NCBI GenBank assembly: GCA_002794775.1
Contig: NBAY01000100.1
Location: forward strand, 1 to 64,000
Length of the DNA stretch: 64,000 bases
Direction: 5' to 3'
DNA from: Porodaedalea pini
Taxonomy: Eukaryota > Basidiomycota > Agaricomycetes > Hymenochaetales > Hymenochaetaceae
Part shown: piece after piece, positions 32,496 through 42,368 of the stretch
Layout of the letters: each line of letters begins with the position of its first letter
Numbering within the stretch: position 1 is the stretch's first letter
The notes under the pieces: model-generated
Databases searched by the model: none
Told to the model about the DNA's origin: nothing
The model's input: the letters and a program-made list of their open reading frames with translations, nothing else
Position numbers and translations under genes: made by a program

Positions 32496-33581
32496 ATGGC
32501 AGAACCCCAAGCCCCAGCTGCGCCAGCAGCCGCAACTCCGACGATCTCAAACGACATGATGCAGGAGATCATCAACGCGCTACACGGCCTGGGATTACTC
32601 GCAACCCCCACGCCAGCAGCCGCAGCCGCACCTGTCCCTCCACCAACAAGCCGCAGTGGAGGAAGACATATCGCCAAACCCGAGGCGTTCAACGGGCGAG
32701 ACTACAAGAAGTTCGAACGTGCCATCACCCTTTACGTTGAAGCTAACGCAGAGGACTTCATGAACGACAAGGACTACTTCCTTTTCGTGTTGTCATTCAT
32801 GACGGAAGGCTCGGCCGCACTCTGGGCACAGAACTTCCTGGAAAGCATCAAGATGGACGGCTATCTGATCTTTTCGCTCGTCAGTCGCCAGAAGTTTAAC
32901 GAACAGCTGGAGAAAGCGTTCGGAGATCCGAACGAATGCATGAACGCCATGCAAAAATTGGATAGCTGGAAGCACACCCGAGACATCACAGCCAACCAAT
33001 TCTTCCAGCAGTTCGACATCTATCGCCGTGTGGCAGGATACAACGATGACGCAAAGAATGACGACACCCTCATCCACAAACTGATGAAAGCCTTGGATAG
33101 AGAGATCGTATACCGAATCGAAATGAGTGACACGGTCCCAACCACGTACAAAGGCTGGCAAGAAAAAGCCATTCGATTCGACAACGCTAGACGTCAGATG
33201 AAGGCCATCGAACAAATGCGTGCTGCCCCGTCCAGACCTCAGGTGCTCCCACCAAAACCTACCCAGACGTTCACACCGAGAATCCCCGAAAGACGCGATG
33301 CCACCGGAGTCACATACGGAGGCATGGGGAAGCCGATGGACGTCTCACTCGAAGAGCTGAGGAAAGCTGGACTCTGCTACTACTGCAAGGAATCTGGACA
33401 TCTACAGAGGAATTGCCCGATGCAGAAGAAGGTGATAAGGGCTGTGTTGATGGGGATGGAACCCCGAGAGAGAAAAGTCTGGGCAGACGAGACCGCGACG
33501 CTCAAGGAGTCAGACTTTGCGGAGGAAGAAGAGGAGGCGCTCTTCGAGCGGGAGTTGGATTTTGCAGAACCCCAGCAGTGA
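32496..33581 (+). CDS. gag: Gypsy-1 Gag, capsid/nucleocapsid
   Basis: The 361-residue structural protein has an Ala/Pro-rich N-terminus, then a capsid-like helical domain (ITLYVEANAEDFMNDKDYF, ALWAQNFLESI). A single CCHC zinc knuckle, CYYCKESGHLQRNC, lies around residues 293-306, and the tail is acidic. Gag forms the cytoplasmic particle, and the knuckle binds the RNA. The heptamer GGATTTT (33557-33563, read G-GAT-TTT in the gag frame) lies 16 nt before the stop. The -1 frame is open from 33413 to 33739, stopping 11 nt before the pol ATG, so a simple -1 shift alone does not join gag to pol in this copy. Confidence 0.9.
   Translation: MAEPQAPAAPAAATPTISNDMMQEIINALHGLGLLATPTPAAAAAPVPPPTSRSGGRHIAKPEAFNGRDYKKFERAITLYVEANAEDFMNDKDYFLFVLSFMTEGSAALWAQNFLESIKMDGYLIFSLVSRQKFNEQLEKAFGDPNECMNAMQKLDSWKHTRDITANQFFQQFDIYRRVAGYNDDAKNDDTLIHKLMKALDREIVYRIEMSDTVPTTYKGWQEKAIRFDNARRQMKAIEQMRAAPSRPQVLPPKPTQTFTPRIPERRDATGVTYGGMGKPMDVSLEELRKAGLCYYCKESGHLQRNCPMQKKVIRAVLMGMEPRERKVWADETATLKESDFAEEEEEALFERELDFAEPQQ
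33557..33563 (+). promoter_or_regulatory. Candidate -1 frameshift heptamer GGATTTT (gypsy-1)
   Basis: It is in the gag frame as G-GAT-TTT, at the same relative place as in gypsy-2, -4 and -5. GGAUUUU is a known -1 slippery sequence in some plant RNA viruses. Here the shifted frame ends at 33737-33739, so use in gypsy-1 is uncertain. Confidence 0.4.
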
Positions 33582-33749
33582 ACACGGCACTGACTGGGAT
33601 AGGTTCGGTTTCGGTTTTTCAAACGGCCATTTTTGATAATTCTATGGACTCTGTAGATAATTTAGATAAAATACAAAAAAAATGTAAAAAGCAATGTCAC
33701 TCGCAAAAATATTCCTTCTGTCCCTGTACCAGTAGCTAGTAGTATAGAT

Positions 33750-36700
33750 ATGCCTATATGTAACAACACATCTGCCTCATCATCTCGTCCTACTCCTGTG
33801 TCAAAAAATCATGTAAAACCCTGTTCCGAATCTTTTAATTCTATTTCTTCCTTGGCCAGAACTGAACCGAAATCCGTGAAAAATGAAAACTCGTCGAAAC
33901 AAGCTGAGAGGAAGTCCTGGAGAGATCGCCCTGTCCCCTTTACGGCCCCATGGGTAGTACGGCATCTCAAAGAGGATAAACTCGAAAGTGCTTTAACGAC
34001 TCTCCGAGTGTGGATGAATCAGCAGAGGCATGCTGAAGCGAATGAAGAGACGGTGCGTCAAATCATTGCGCTAGAAGAACCAGATGCCGTGGCAGCTGTT
34101 AGGGACCTGAGGGGTCCGAAACGGTTTGTAAGAGGGTCTCGGGGGCAACAGCTCATGGTACCGATTCTCCTTCAAACGACCGACACCGGTAACCAGTTCA
34201 AGGTAGACGCCCTACTGGACAGTGGCTGCACTGGCTCATGTATCAACCGATCCTTCGTCGAAAAGCATCAGATCAGGACAAAAAAGACACCCATCCCAAT
34301 CCGAGTCTATAATGCTGACGGCACGCTCAACAAGGACGGCTCGATCACAGAGTTTGTGGAAATGCGCATGACGATTAAAGATCATTCGGAGCGCATCCAC
34401 TTCGCGGTCACAGATCTAGGGAAAACAGATGTGTTCATCGGACATGAATGGTTAAAGCTACACAATCCCAACATCGACTGGCAAAAATCAACGATCGAAT
34501 TTGATCAATGCCCCGATGTATGCGGCTATATCCGTAGTCTAGAGGACATTGATGCAGACCCCAACGAAAACCTTGATTTGGTGGAACTTGAAGATGGCGA
34601 TCAGCTCTTCCTCTTCGATTGGGACAGGTACATTAAGTCCGATCCGAGAAAAGTGCTGAAGGTCAGACAACAGGTGCTCGAGGAAGTCCCGAACTATGTC
34701 AAAGAGTTCGCGGACATCTTCAGTGAACAGGAATTCGATCAGTTACCAGAGAGACGCCCTTGGGATCATGCTATTGAACTCAAGCCGGGATCAAAGCTCT
34801 CTGACTGTAAAATCTACCCGCTCAGCCCATCCGAACAGGTGGCACTGGACGAATTCCTCACCGAAAACTTGAGAACTGGTCGTATTCGTAACTCTCAATC
34901 TGAGATGGCATCCCCCTTCTTCTTCATAAAAAAGAAGGATGGCAAGCTTCGCCCCGTACAGGACTATCGCCGGCTCAACGAGATGACGGTTAAGAACAAA
35001 TACCCGTTACCTCTAATCCAAGAGCTCATTGACAAAACGAAACAGGCGAAATTCTTCACGAAGCTTGACATACGTTGGGGTTACAATAACATTCGGATTC
35101 GAGAGGGCGACGAGCATAAAGCCGCCTTCAGGACAAACCGCGGTCTATTCGAACCAACAGTCATGTTTTTCGGTCTCACAAACTCACCGGCAACCTTCCA
35201 AGGATTCATGAACGAGATCTTCCGAGAACTCGTCAATGATGGACACGTCATAGTCTACATGGACGACATCCTGATCTTCGCACGAACTCGCGAACATCAT
35301 GACAAACTCGTCCGACAAGTCCTGGAAGTGTTGCGAGCAAACAAGTTGTTCTTAAAGCCAGAAAAGTGCAGCTTCGCTCAAGAGACCGTGAACTATCTTG
35401 GGCATATCCTCGGCAACGGACAGATTCGCATGGATCCAGCCAAAGTGGCAGGTGTAAAAGATTGGCCAGTGCCTAAGAACAAGAAAGAACTACAGTCTTT
35501 CCTTGGGTTCTGCAACTATTACCGCCGCTTCATCCTAGCATTCAGTCACTATGCGAAGCCCTTGACAGTGTTGACCGGAGATGTAGAGTGGAAGTGGGAG
35601 GTGGAGCAACAGGAGGCCTTTGAACGTCTGAAACAGAAGCTCTGTGAAGAACCTGTACTCACAGTGCCTACTGATGACGGTCAATTTCGGGTGGAGGCTG
35701 ATTCGTCGCATTTCGCTAACGGCGCCATTCTGTCCCAATTCGTTGACGGAAAGTGGCATCCAATCGCATACCAATCGCAAGCGCTTAGCCAAGCAGAGCA
35801 CAATTACGAAATCTATGACAAAGAGATGTTTGCGATCATGTGCGCACTGGATGACTGGCGACAATATCTTCTAGGGGCAACGCAAACCTTCGAAATCTGG
35901 TCGGATCACCTCAACCTCCAGTATTTCCAAAAACCCCAGAAGATTAACCACCGACAAGCGAGATGGCTACAGGAGTTAGCGGACTATGACTTCAAACTGT
36001 TCCATAAACCAGGTGCCCTGATGACTAAGGCTGACCTCCTCTCGAGACGAGCGGATCATGAGAGGGGGGAGAACGACAATATCGACATTGTTTTGCTCAA
36101 GCCGGACTTATTTGTAAACGAAACACTGCTAGAAGCGCTGGATGCAGACTTCGTTAAACGAATTAAAAGGGTACGAAACAACAGGGACAGAGCAGTTGTG
36201 AAGGCGTTAGAGCGGAAGGAACGAGAGGGGGAGGAAGAAGAAGGGTTGTTGATGTGGAAGGGCAGGATCTACGTGCCGAAAGACCATAAACTCCAAGAAG
36301 ACATCATTCGAAACCATCACGACAGCACGCTCGCAGGACACCCAGGACGCTACAAGACCCATGAGTTGATCACACGCAACTACTGGTGGCCGGGAATCCA
36401 ACGAGATGTTCGAATGTATGTCGAGGGATGTGATGCGTGCCAACGTACGAAGGCACACAGAGTGAAACCGCACAATCCTCTGAACCCAAACGAGATCCCG
36501 AAAGGTCCTTGGGAAATCGTCACAGCAGACCTGATCGGCGAACTACCCGAGTCCAATGGGCATAACGCAATCTGTGTCTTCGTTGACAGGTTCAGTAAAC
36601 AGGTGCATGCGATCCCTACCTCAGTGAGCATAACGTCGGAAGGAATGGCAAGGCTCTACCGGGATCATGTCTTCAGGCTACACGGCATACCGCGCAAGTT

Positions 36701-37718
36701 TATTCATGACAGAGGATCACAGTTCGAGTCCAAATTCATGAACGAACTATACCGGTTACTGGGCATCGAGGGAAACCCGTCAACGGCATATCACCCACAG
36801 ACAGATGGTCAGACAGAACGGATAAACCAAGAGATTGAACAGTACCTTCGTCTCTTTGTTAACCACCATCAGTCGGACTGGGCAGAATGGCTTGCGCTAG
36901 CGGAATTCGCGTACAATGACAAAGAACAAACGTCGACAGGAGCATCACCCTTTTTCGTCAACCATGGGAGACACCCATATAAGGGCACAAATCCTAGACA
37001 CGAATCGACCAATGAGTCCGCTAAGCAGTTTGCCGACCGGATGGCCAAGATCAGGGAGGAAACCGAATCGGCATTAAAGCATGCGGCCGAAACCATGAAG
37101 CGCTTCTATGACAGGACGAAGGGAGAATCCATCGAGTACAAACCTGGGGAAAAGGTCATGCTCGAAGGAACTCACTTAAAGACAGATCGTCCTATGAAGA
37201 AGCTGGGAGATAAACGTTATGGGCCTTTCATTGTCGAAAAGAAAATTGGCACGTCAGCATATAGACTTAAACTTCCACGTACATGGAAAAAAGTCTATCC
37301 GGTTTTCAATGAAGTGCTCCTCTCCCCATACCACGAGCCGCAGTATACGTCGCAAAAGCAGGATCTTCCACCCCCGCCCGAAATCATTGACGATGTGCCG
37401 GAATATGAGGTCGAAAAGGTTGTCGACTCCAAACTTGTGCGAGGGAAGCTCAAATACCTCGTACATTGGAAAGGGTATCCGAACGAAGAACGCACCTGGG
37501 AGCCAATTGAGAATTTGACGAACTCTCAAAAGGCCATTGACGAATTTCATAAATCAACTCCCAGTGCTCCTCGCGCCCTCAACACCCTAGAGATGTCGCA
37601 GCTGAAGTTCCGACCCGTGTTTGAAATGACGGAGCCTGAGAGACAGAAAGGAGTGGCACAGTGGTGGGCCGGTAAGTTCCAGGGTAGGGAACAAGGGCGA
37701 TCGGGACGCTCGCCTTGA
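33750..37718 (+). CDS. pol: Gypsy-1 Pol polyprotein with chromodomain
   Basis: The 1,322-residue polyprotein is intact. The aspartic protease motif LLDSGCTGS has its Asp at residue 157. RT follows, with YMDDI at about 503-507. RNase H (VEADSSHFANG and EIYDKEMFAI) follows RT. The integrase zinc domain HHDSTLAGHPG...CDACQ lies near 856-900. The integrase core DDE has Asp in VTADLIGEL near 927, Asp in IHDRGSQFE near 987 and Glu in DGQTERIN near 1023. A C-terminal chromodomain (YEVEKVVDSKLVRGKLKYL, then HWKGY and TWEP) spans 1218-1260. Chromodomains of this class steer integration to modified histones. The start ATG follows three nearby stop codons in frame, so expression must involve reinitiation, splicing or recoding. 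Confidence 0.93.
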   Translation: MPICNNTSASSSRPTPVSKNHVKPCSESFNSISSLARTEPKSVKNENSSKQAERKSWRDRPVPFTAPWVVRHLKEDKLESALTTLRVWMNQQRHAEANEETVRQIIALEEPDAVAAVRDLRGPKRFVRGSRGQQLMVPILLQTTDTGNQFKVDALLDSGCTGSCINRSFVEKHQIRTKKTPIPIRVYNADGTLNKDGSITEFVEMRMTIKDHSERIHFAVTDLGKTDVFIGHEWLKLHNPNIDWQKSTIEFDQCPDVCGYIRSLEDIDADPNENLDLVELEDGDQLFLFDWDRYIKSDPRKVLKVRQQVLEEVPNYVKEFADIFSEQEFDQLPERRPWDHAIELKPGSKLSDCKIYPLSPSEQVALDEFLTENLRTGRIRNSQSEMASPFFFIKKKDGKLRPVQDYRRLNEMTVKNKYPLPLIQELIDKTKQAKFFTKLDIRWGYNNIRIREGDEHKAAFRTNRGLFEPTVMFFGLTNSPATFQGFMNEIFRELVNDGHVIVYMDDILIFARTREHHDKLVRQVLEVLRANKLFLKPEKCSFAQETVNYLGHILGNGQIRMDPAKVAGVKDWPVPKNKKELQSFLGFCNYYRRFILAFSHYAKPLTVLTGDVEWKWEVEQQEAFERLKQKLCEEPVLTVPTDDGQFRVEADSSHFANGAILSQFVDGKWHPIAYQSQALSQAEHNYEIYDKEMFAIMCALDDWRQYLLGATQTFEIWSDHLNLQYFQKPQKINHRQARWLQELADYDFKLFHKPGALMTKADLLSRRADHERGENDNIDIVLLKPDLFVNETLLEALDADFVKRIKRVRNNRDRAVVKALERKEREGEEEEGLLMWKGRIYVPKDHKLQEDIIRNHHDSTLAGHPGRYKTHELITRNYWWPGIQRDVRMYVEGCDACQRTKAHRVKPHNPLNPNEIPKGPWEIVTADLIGELPESNGHNAICVFVDRFSKQVHAIPTSVSITSEGMARLYRDHVFRLHGIPRKFIHDRGSQFESKFMNELYRLLGIEGNPSTAYHPQTDGQTERINQEIEQYLRLFVNHHQSDWAEWLALAEFAYNDKEQTSTGASPFFVNHGRHPYKGTNPRHESTNESAKQFADRMAKIREETESALKHAAETMKRFYDRTKGESIEYKPGEKVMLEGTHLKTDRPMKKLGDKRYGPFIVEKKIGTSAYRLKLPRTWKKVYPVFNEVLLSPYHEPQYTSQKQDLPPPPEIIDDVPEYEVEKVVDSKLVRGKLKYLVHWKGYPNEERTWEPIENLTNSQKAIDEFHKSTPSAPRALNTLEMSQLKFRPVFEMTEPERQKGVAQWWAGKFQGREQGRSGRSP

Positions 37719-37730
37719 AGGGGAGGGTCA
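37719..37730 (+). other. Gypsy-1 polypurine tract
   Basis: The purine run AAGGGGAGGG at 37718-37727 lies immediately before the 3' LTR, as required for plus-strand priming. Confidence 0.6.
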
Positions 37731-38153
37731 TGTCATGGACGCTTTTTAAATTATCTTATCTTATCATATCTTATCCATCCATCACTAATCACGCTTATTC
37801 CTGCTTACTCATTATTCATTACGCTCCTTCTTGCACTATCCTTACTCGCTGACCGATCCTATGATTTCATTATTCTATGAAGTTCCATGATGTTCTATCA
37901 TCTATCCTTATGTAGTAGTTAATTCCCTGGTCCGTGCGCAGCTGCTGAAGGGTATATAAGTAGGTAGTCCTCCTGTACTTATCCCCTAGTTTCGACCTGG
38001 TCAATTCTACCTGGCTACGTCCAGAAGCTGCTCCTTATCTCCGCGCTGTGTCAGTGCCCCCTGGCTCACCGCTCTCTCTCTTGTCTCCCTCCTCTCTGAC
38101 TGAGTTCCGCGCGACCCGGCTACCATTTGCGTACCCGTAGTCCGTCGCTGACA
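37731..38153 (+). repeat. Gypsy-1 3' LTR (423 bp)
   Basis: The same length and, by eye, the same sequence as the 5' LTR. It is followed by the target duplication AGTAC at 38154-38158. Confidence 0.95.
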
Positions 38154-38158
38154 AGTAC

Positions 38159-38255
38159 AGCGTGTCCTGAGTCCCCGCTCGAGTATAGCACATCCCAGAT
38201 GACAGTCAGCCAAGGCCTGCCCAGTCCAAGTCATCTCCCGGACTCCCGCCTAACA
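38159..38255 (+). repeat. Solo LTR (3' part), continues 30904-31217
   Basis: It ends GCCTAACA at 38255, followed by CCTTT, the second copy of the 5-bp target duplication. Confidence 0.85.
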
Positions 38256-39214
38256 CCTTTATGGAAGGCACCTAGGTAGTGCCAACTCTTGAGCCCACAA
38301 GACAGATGGGACAAAACAATTTTTGTTGCTGTCAGATAGACTGAAGCAACAAAGGCATTAGAAAGGGTTCAAATAGAAAGGATTATATAATATGAACTAT
38401 ACAGTATCAGTCTGAAAGGAATCCATTGAGAATTACTCTTGGAATATGTAACTCAGCATTTGCATGCTGAAGGATCACTTGACTCAGTGCGAGTGCATAT
38501 AAGCATTGGACAAGTTCGCATTAGCTTCAGATGGGTTGGGGAGTGAAGGGAATATAAAAAGGATATAAATAGAATATAATGTGCCCTGCTCTGAAGGTCC
38601 CAAGGCTATGCTGCCACCAAGTTTTGGGCTCAGACTTGATCTTCAGGCTTAGACTCAGTATGTTCACCAGACTCAGCACTTGGGCTCAGACTTGGCACAA
38701 TCATGAGACTTGGCACTCAGACTCAGACTCAGCATGGTCATGGTGTAGACTCGGTATTGTGGTGTAGACTCAGTACTCCAAGTCATGACACAATGTCCAT
38801 ACAGTTGATGTCATGTTGGCTGTGGTAAGAACACTCTGGCAGACCTACACTTTATATTATGTTAGGACTCACTCCAATGGATGTTCTAAGGAAAAATAAG
38901 GTGATATATAAAGCTGAGAACATAGGAGCATAACTTGCAGCCAGACTGAAGATTGCAGTGAAGTACAATGTAAGGTTGAAAGCAGTACTCTGAGTGAGTA
39001 AGTCAGAGCCTCCAGAGAAAAAGTCAGCAAGGGAAATCTTTGTTTAAGCATTGAATTCCTACATGATCCTCATCCTACAGCACTGAGCATCATTCCAGAA
39101 AACATTGAGGAAGAGAGATCTACAATATGACTGTCTATAACTGTAGAAGTTGCAAGTTAAGCAGAAATGTGCAGAAACAAAAGAAAAGATTGTATATATT
39201 AGTAATAAGCTTAC
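38256..39214. other. AT-rich spacer with degenerate GACTCAG-type repeats
   Basis: No gene is supported. At 38620-38790 the heptamer-like words AGACTCAG, AGACTTGG and CTCAGACT recur irregularly, a degenerate short-period repeat. Confidence 0.45.
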
Positions 39215-39573
39215 TGTCAGGATTTGAACTTTTCCCTTCTTTTATTCTCCTTTTTATCATTTCTTTTCTTTTAATCGCTCCTTTTCATTATAATTAATCA
39301 TCTTTTTCAATTATTTCCCACACTCTTTTCACATGACCTTCATTTGTTCCATTCTGTTTGCTTAGGTAACATTAGGTAATATAGTCTCACAGTCGTTGCT
39401 ATATAAGGTCTCAGGAATTGCAGGAACTCCTTGTTCTGCTTTTCCTCTTACCTCCGCGACAACCTAGCCTGAGTATAGCGTGCCCTGAGTCCCCGCTCGA
39501 GTACAGCACGTCCCAGATGACAGTCAGCCGAGGCCTGCCCAGTCCGAGTCATCTCCTGGACTCCCACCTAACA
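39215..39573 (+). repeat. Gypsy-2 5' LTR (359 bp, lacks a 66-bp block)
   Basis: It begins TGTCAGGATT and ends ACCTAACA. TATATAA is at 39400-39406 and GTTCTGCTTTT at 39433-39443. Compared with the 3' LTR it lacks exactly 66 bp that run from a GTGAGA to a CTAG between two copies of a 24-bp repeat. Confidence 0.9.
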
Positions 39574-39574
39574 T

Positions 39575-39585
39575 AAAAGCAGAAC
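39575..39585 (+). promoter_or_regulatory. Gypsy-2 self-primer binding site
   Basis: AAAAGCAGAAC, one base after the LTR, is the exact reverse complement of GTTCTGCTTTT at 39433-39443. That sequence begins about 33 nt after the TATA box, at the predicted transcript start. Confidence 0.75.
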
Positions 39586-40381
39586 CCCACCCAGGCTCAT
39601 CCCCAGCATATGTCGTCGCTGTTGACTCGCCTTCACTCAGTCTAGAGGAGCGCTCCCCTCGACGGACTTGAAGTGTAAACCCCCTAAACGACAAACCCTC
39701 AACCCTGCCCGGATGTTTTCGGACATTCGTGTATTATGTAAACTTCGCAACCGACTTTCCCTGACCCTGGCTCTCCACATCTCCCTTTGGTGGAGGAGCT
39801 ACTTGACCTGGACGTGGGTGACATTACGTGTTCAGTCGTCAACGTCATTGTCAATTGTTATCTCTGCTGCGTCTTTCCACCTCATCATCAACCTCGCTGA
39901 CGAACCCGTTCAACGTTGGTGTAACCCCGGATTGAATGCACAACCAATCCCTGTTCCTCTGCCGTTGTCAAGATAGATCTCACTGATGAACAGCAACGGG
40001 CCCTCCCTGCATCAGCCCATTGGAATCCAGACCAACCAAGCTACATCGCGACCAACAATAGTGGCGTTACATACGACATCTGGTGGAGTGAGATCCGGCA
40101 TAGCTGGTATTTGACAAATGAAGAAGGAAGGAGAGCTAGGTGGCCCCCAGCCGTCCCATCGTCACCTACACCGTCGACATCTACCGTCAACCTACCACCA
40201 ACTCCAGGACCCTACCATGAGACCAATAGGGACCTGTCACCCCCAACTCCCCCTGAACCCTCTACGCTGACACCCAAACCAGAAATGTCTACAGGAGGGT
40301 TCAGTCAGCAGCAGATGGAGCAAATCGCAGCGATTGTTGCGGGCGCCTTCGCCCATCAGGCGAACAATGCCCCAGCACCGG

Positions 40382-41377
40382 TGAAAGGTGATGGTACGGT
40401 CTACTGGCAGACTCGGACCTGGTTGAGTTCGGCCACTGGGGGTTCACTCTAACGTGTCTGATGGAGGGGATAGTGTTAGGAAGTGTGGGGAAGTGTAATA
40501 GAATACTCGGGGCTAGGTGTCGACTCGAGGACACGAGTACAAAGGACGACCGGCAAAACGTGCCTAAATGCGGTCGGAGAACAAAGAGCAACTACGATCT
40601 TGACAACCCGGGCTCGGAAACTCGCCAGTGAAGACAGGAATCGATACTATTCTCGAGACGATTCTGAATCTGAAAAGACCTCGAGACGCGATGCAGAATT
40701 GACCGAGATATAGCAGTTGCACTGGTTGCGGCTGGCGGAACGCACGGAACTCCCGGAACCAAAAGCTATTTTCGTAGCTCTACGACGCGGGCTCGGAATC
40801 GTGCAAGAAAAGACAGTGTTCGAAAGCGATTTTCGACGAGGTTAAGAATCTGAAGAGAGCTCGGGAAACGGATAAGAACTGAGGGCGATATAGCGAAAGC
40901 AAGATTTGGCCGAAAACGGGACTCGAGACGGAACGGACGGAACGGACGGAACGACACTGAACGGCGATGGAGACGAGAACTAAAGACTGGGACTGACTCA
41001 GGGGAACTAAACTTGTATTTTTGAGACATTTACATGAGTGTTTAAATAACCAACAGAGGGTTGAGCCTCTGAGCGGCGTACAAAGGACACAAAGACAGAC
41101 CGGAGGCTCTAGCCAAACAACACCAAATAGCCGGAACTCGGAGCCGTAACTCGAGAACATGAGTAATTAAGCTTCGGGAGGCTCAGAACAATACCAGATG
41201 TGACCCAAAACGGACTTCGGTGGCTCACCGGTGCAGAACCAAGCTGTATGCGTCGAGTTAATACTGCCAAACACTGAAACTGTCCTGAAATGCGTCGGGG
41301 ATACTTGTAAGACTGTCCTGAGTCGAGTCGAACCTAATAGAGCCGATTCCGAGGCCAGCGGCATCGGGATCTCCACA
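40382..41377 (-). repeat. 996-bp solo LTR (family S), inserted in gypsy-2 gag
   Basis: It starts TGAAAGGTGA and ends TCTCCACA, flanked by the 4-bp duplication CCGG (40378-40381 and 41378-41381). It is the reverse complement of 47362-48350, with few differences. TG...CA ends and the absence of coding capacity fit a solo LTR of a retrotransposon not otherwise present in the window. Confidence 0.85.
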
Positions 41378-42343
41378 CCGGTCACTGCAGCCAATCCCCC
41401 AACCCCCCAGTATCAACGTTGCCCAGCCACATGAATTCACTGGTGGTGACGACTATCTAGACTTCAAACGTGAGGTCCTCCTTTTTGTCTCTGCAAACCC
41501 AAGCCGATACCCCACGTCGGAGAGTAAGATATATGTTGCTCTCTCCTACTTAAAGGGAGGCAATGTGGCAACGTGGGCGCAGAACTATGTGGAGGAGTCA
41601 ACGACTGCTGGCATCGTAACTTTCACCGACAGTTGGATGAGATTCCAGGAATGCCTGGATGCCTCATTTGATGACCCAAACTGAAAGGAGAAGGCGCTAG
41701 CGAAGTTCCGAACCAAGGTCCAGAAGGACCTCACCACCGACGAGTTCTTCCAGGATCTTGATGTTGTCATCACGAGGGCGGGTCTAATGGACGACAGCAT
41801 CATCTGTGACCGCCTGAAACGAGCAATGAACATCGAGGTGGTACGAGGGGTGCTGAGGTCGACACCAGTCCTGACAATGTACGACGCCTGGAAGAAGAAG
41901 GCCATCGAGATCGACCGAGGCGAACAGCAGATCCGGGCCATCCAACGAGGCTGCGCGTTCCCAACTCCGACACACCCGCAACAACAACAGACACCCCCGA
42001 TTCGCTGTTCGGTCACGGCCCCGCACGTCGATAAACGTGATGCAACCGGCGTTACTTTCGGAGGTGCTGGCCAACTGATGGACATCTCAATGAATGAGGT
42101 GCAACGCCGACGCGTGTGCTGGATCTGCGGCCAACTGGGTCACTTCAAGGACAAGTGCCCACAAGGACAGGGAATCGTGCAGCGTATGCTGCAGATGATG
42201 GTGCCCGGCGAACGTCGCCTCCTTGCCGACGAGCTAGGTGCAATGAAGGAATCGGCATTTGAGGAAGTCGTAGACACTCAAAGATCGACAGTGGAGGACT
42301 ACGTGGAAGAGGAGGGAGATGACGAAGAGGTCATCGACTCGCA

Positions 42344-42350
42344 GGATTTT
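42344..42350 (+). promoter_or_regulatory. Candidate -1 frameshift heptamer GGATTTT (gypsy-2)
   Basis: It is read G-GAT-TTT in the gag frame, 18 nt before the gag stop. The -1 frame runs into the protease region of pol, with one TGA on the way. Confidence 0.5.
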
Positions 42351-42368
42351 GCAAGTGGTCAGGCGTAG

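Larger units (their letters stand above)
31218..38153 (+). mobile_element. Gypsy-1: full-length Ty3/gypsy chromodomain retrotransposon
   Basis: This 6,936-bp element is flanked by the perfect 5-bp duplication AGTAC (31213-31217 and 38154-38158). The two 423-bp LTRs look identical. Gag and pol frames are open. It is inserted in an older solo LTR. Chromodomain, self-priming signals and domain order (protease, RT, RNase H, integrase, chromodomain) place it in the Tf1/sushi-like chromoviruses. Identical LTRs indicate recent insertion, and it is the best candidate for an active element in the window. Confidence 0.95.
40286..42368 (+). pseudogene. gag: Gypsy-2 gag, disrupted by a solo LTR
   Basis: The frame starts at ATG 40286 (MSTGGFSQQQ) and is broken at 40381 by a 996-bp solo LTR plus a 4-bp duplication. 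It resumes after 41381 with one frame change, a TGA at 41682-41684, and then the nucleocapsid part with zinc knuckle CWICGQLGHFKDKC. The in-frame region upstream of the ATG (from about 39975) is also conserved with gypsy-5 although it lacks an ATG. The end carries GGATTTT at 42344-42350, in frame as G-GAT-TTT. Confidence 0.85.

Noticed and set aside
33413..33739. Separate 108-codon gene between gag and pol of gypsy-1
   Set aside because: It overlaps the gag zinc-knuckle region in the -1 frame and is better explained as the frameshift product or part of the gag-pol junction.
38579..38790. CRISPR-like or satellite array of GACTCAG words
   Set aside because: The spacing is irregular and the unit degenerate; it is not an array, and CRISPR is not expected in a fungal nucleus.
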